This document shows, piece by piece, positions 7,847-8,350 of a stretch of 8,350 bases of DNA; within the stretch, counting starts at the first letter, position 1, and each line of letters starts with the position of its first letter. The stretch comes from Flammeovirgaceae bacterium. GTDB lineage: Bacteria; Bacteroidota; Bacteroidia; Cytophagales; MED-G16. The stretch is from positions 1-8,350 of the forward strand of contig NZYP01000016.1 in NCBI GenBank assembly GCA_002702205.1. Reading direction: 5' to 3'. The position numbers and the translations under genes are program-made. Under the pieces are notes generated by a model that did not search any database, was not told the DNA's origin, and worked only from the letters and a program-made list of their open reading frames with translations.

Positions 7847-7854
7847 TATCTTTG
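7847..7854 (+). promoter_or_regulatory. Bacteroidota -7 promoter element for the small lipoprotein ORF
   Basis: TATCTTTG exactly matches TAnnTTTG and is followed by C, as in many strong Bacteroidota promoters. It ends 16 bases before the GTG at 7871, leaving an expected leader of about 10 bases. No clear TTTG -33 element is visible. The same octamer stands in front of the E1 gene, which supports its use as a promoter in this genome. Confidence 0.6.
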
Positions 7855-7870
7855 CGTATACTATAAAAAG

Positions 7871-8005
7871 GTGAAAAAATTAATATTTCTATTAGTTATT
7901 GCATTTTCATCCTGCGAAAGGAAACTATGCCCAACATATTCCAATGTTGAAATAGAAGTGGTAATACCTAATGATATCAATCATATATATCAAAAAAAAG
8001 TGTAA
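7871..8005 (+). CDS. Very small predicted lipoprotein (44 residues)
   Basis: A short ORF starting with GTG encodes a classic lipoprotein leader: MKKLIFLLVIAFSSC, with positive n-region, hydrophobic core and candidate lipidated C15 (F at -3, S at -2 and -1, a slightly atypical lipobox). The predicted mature peptide is only 30 residues (CERKLCPTYSNVEIEV, then a polar tail ending QKKV) and has one further cysteine, C20. Support for a real gene is the TATCTTTG promoter element 16 bases upstream, an AAGG directly before the GTG, and the signal peptide itself. The gene fills the space between the divergent YyaL-like gene and the convergent rnpB; its last codons run into the 3' end and probable T-tract terminator of rnpB. 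It could also be the truncated remnant of a longer lipoprotein. No function is recognised. Confidence 0.6.
   Translation: MKKLIFLLVIAFSSCERKLCPTYSNVEIEVVIPNDINHIYQKKV
7992..7999 (-). terminator. Probable termination T-tract downstream of rnpB
   Basis: On the minus strand an uninterrupted run of eight T follows about 10 bases after the end of the conserved rnpB 3' sequence. In RNase P RNAs the terminal P1 helix is formed by the 3' end, so P1 followed by this tract would work as an intrinsic terminator. The 5' half of P1 lies beyond the window, so the stem cannot be confirmed here. On the plus strand the tract is the QKK codons of the small lipoprotein. Confidence 0.45.
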
Positions 8006-8350
8006 GTTAATAAGCCGGATTCTGTATCTGAAATTCATCAGACTCTTATCATTTATCTAGACTCGATATCACTATCAAGCTCAAGCGATCTACCCGTTCG
8101 AATTTTTAGCGGGCAACTAAATGTATAAATACAATCGAACTATTTGATCTTTCAATTTATAAGGTTTACAATGCATTAAATATCACTATTTAATCGGTAG
8201 TCTCTTACACTACCTTTTCACCCTTACCTCTAAGGAGGCGGTATATTTTCTGTTGCACTATCTGTTCTCACAAGAGACCTTCCTGTTAGGAAGTATAATG
8301 CCCTATATTGTCCGGACTTTCCTCTTCAAAATATGAAGCGATAAGACAAC
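8003..8350 (-). ncRNA. rnpB: RNase P RNA (type A), 5' end cut by window
   Basis: This is the catalytic RNA of RNase P, which removes 5' leaders from pre-tRNAs together with protein RnpA. On the minus strand the universally conserved 5' P4 strand GAGGAAAGTCCGGAC lies at 8324-8310 and its 3' partner region ACAGAATCCGGCTTA at 8025-8011. Between them are AGTGCAACAGA and ACCGCC, then AAGGGTGAAAAGG, the P12 hairpin GGTAG...CTACC enclosing GTAAGAG (8214-8196), the AT-rich P13 hairpin ATTAAAT/ATTTAAT (8194-8175), P15 arms GTTCGA/TCGAAC (8140-8135 and 8101-8096), GGGTAGATCGCTTGAGC, TAGATAAATGA, and the P18 hairpin (8042-8027). This order matches E. coli M1 RNA segment by segment. About 348 bases are present; the 5' strand of helix P1 is missing past 8350. 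The 3' boundary is an estimate. The loop closed by P15 lacks a GGU, discussed as a finding. No protein is encoded here. Confidence 0.95.

Noticed and set aside
8006..8350. Protein-coding or intergenic regulatory region
   Set aside because: The GAGGAAAGTCCGGAC and ACAGAATCCGGCTTA core plus ordered hairpins identify RNase P RNA; no long frame is open.

Overview
The window looks like chromosomal sequence from an uncultured or little-studied member of the Bacteroidota, probably a compact-genome Flavobacteriales-type marine bacterium. The base composition is very AT-rich (roughly 70% A+T by eye). Candidate promoters carry the Bacteroidota -7 motif TAnnTTTG, twice in the exact form TATCTTTG. Genes lack clear Shine-Dalgarno sequences, and the protein families (UMF1 transporter, stand-alone HsdR-N protein, fused 2-oxoacid dehydrogenase E1, DGNGD lipoprotein) are typical of flavobacteria. 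The species-level assignment is inference.

Layout. Positions 1-953 (+) hold the 3' part of a UMF1/Atg22-like MFS transporter. Three bases later comes a small PD-(D/E)XK protein with a type I restriction HsdR N-terminal-like domain (957-1403, +). It converges, with a 9-base overlap, on alanine dehydrogenase (1395-2507, -). A 220-base, extremely AT-rich spacer holds divergent promoters and an 8-bp inverted repeat. From it a large fused alpha-beta E1 component of a 2-oxoacid dehydrogenase runs rightwards (2728-5142, +). This converges, with a 4-base overlap, on a lipoprotein gene (5139-5879, -) that lies 19 bases downstream of a YyaL/SSP411-type thioredoxin-domain gene (5899-7812, -), so those two probably form one transcript. 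Divergent from it is a very short lipoprotein ORF (7871-8005, +) with its own good -7 element. The right edge is the RNase P RNA gene rnpB on the minus strand (about 8003 to beyond 8350). Its conserved core sequences are easily recognised, but its 5' end is cut by the window.

How they fit together. The metabolic core is alanine dehydrogenase (alanine to pyruvate plus ammonium) divergent from an E1 that decarboxylates 2-oxoacids. Both feed acyl-CoA and central carbon metabolism and share a regulatory spacer. The other genes are housekeeping or of unknown role. I see no mobile element, CRISPR array, tRNA, phage gene or obvious defence island, and I do not find a convincing new multi-gene system. 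The most useful second-look items are the unannotated rnpB with an apparently GGU-less L15 loop, the tiny lipoprotein gene whose last codons coincide with the probable rnpB terminator, the near-leaderless E1 transcript, and the orphan HsdR-N nuclease-fold protein.
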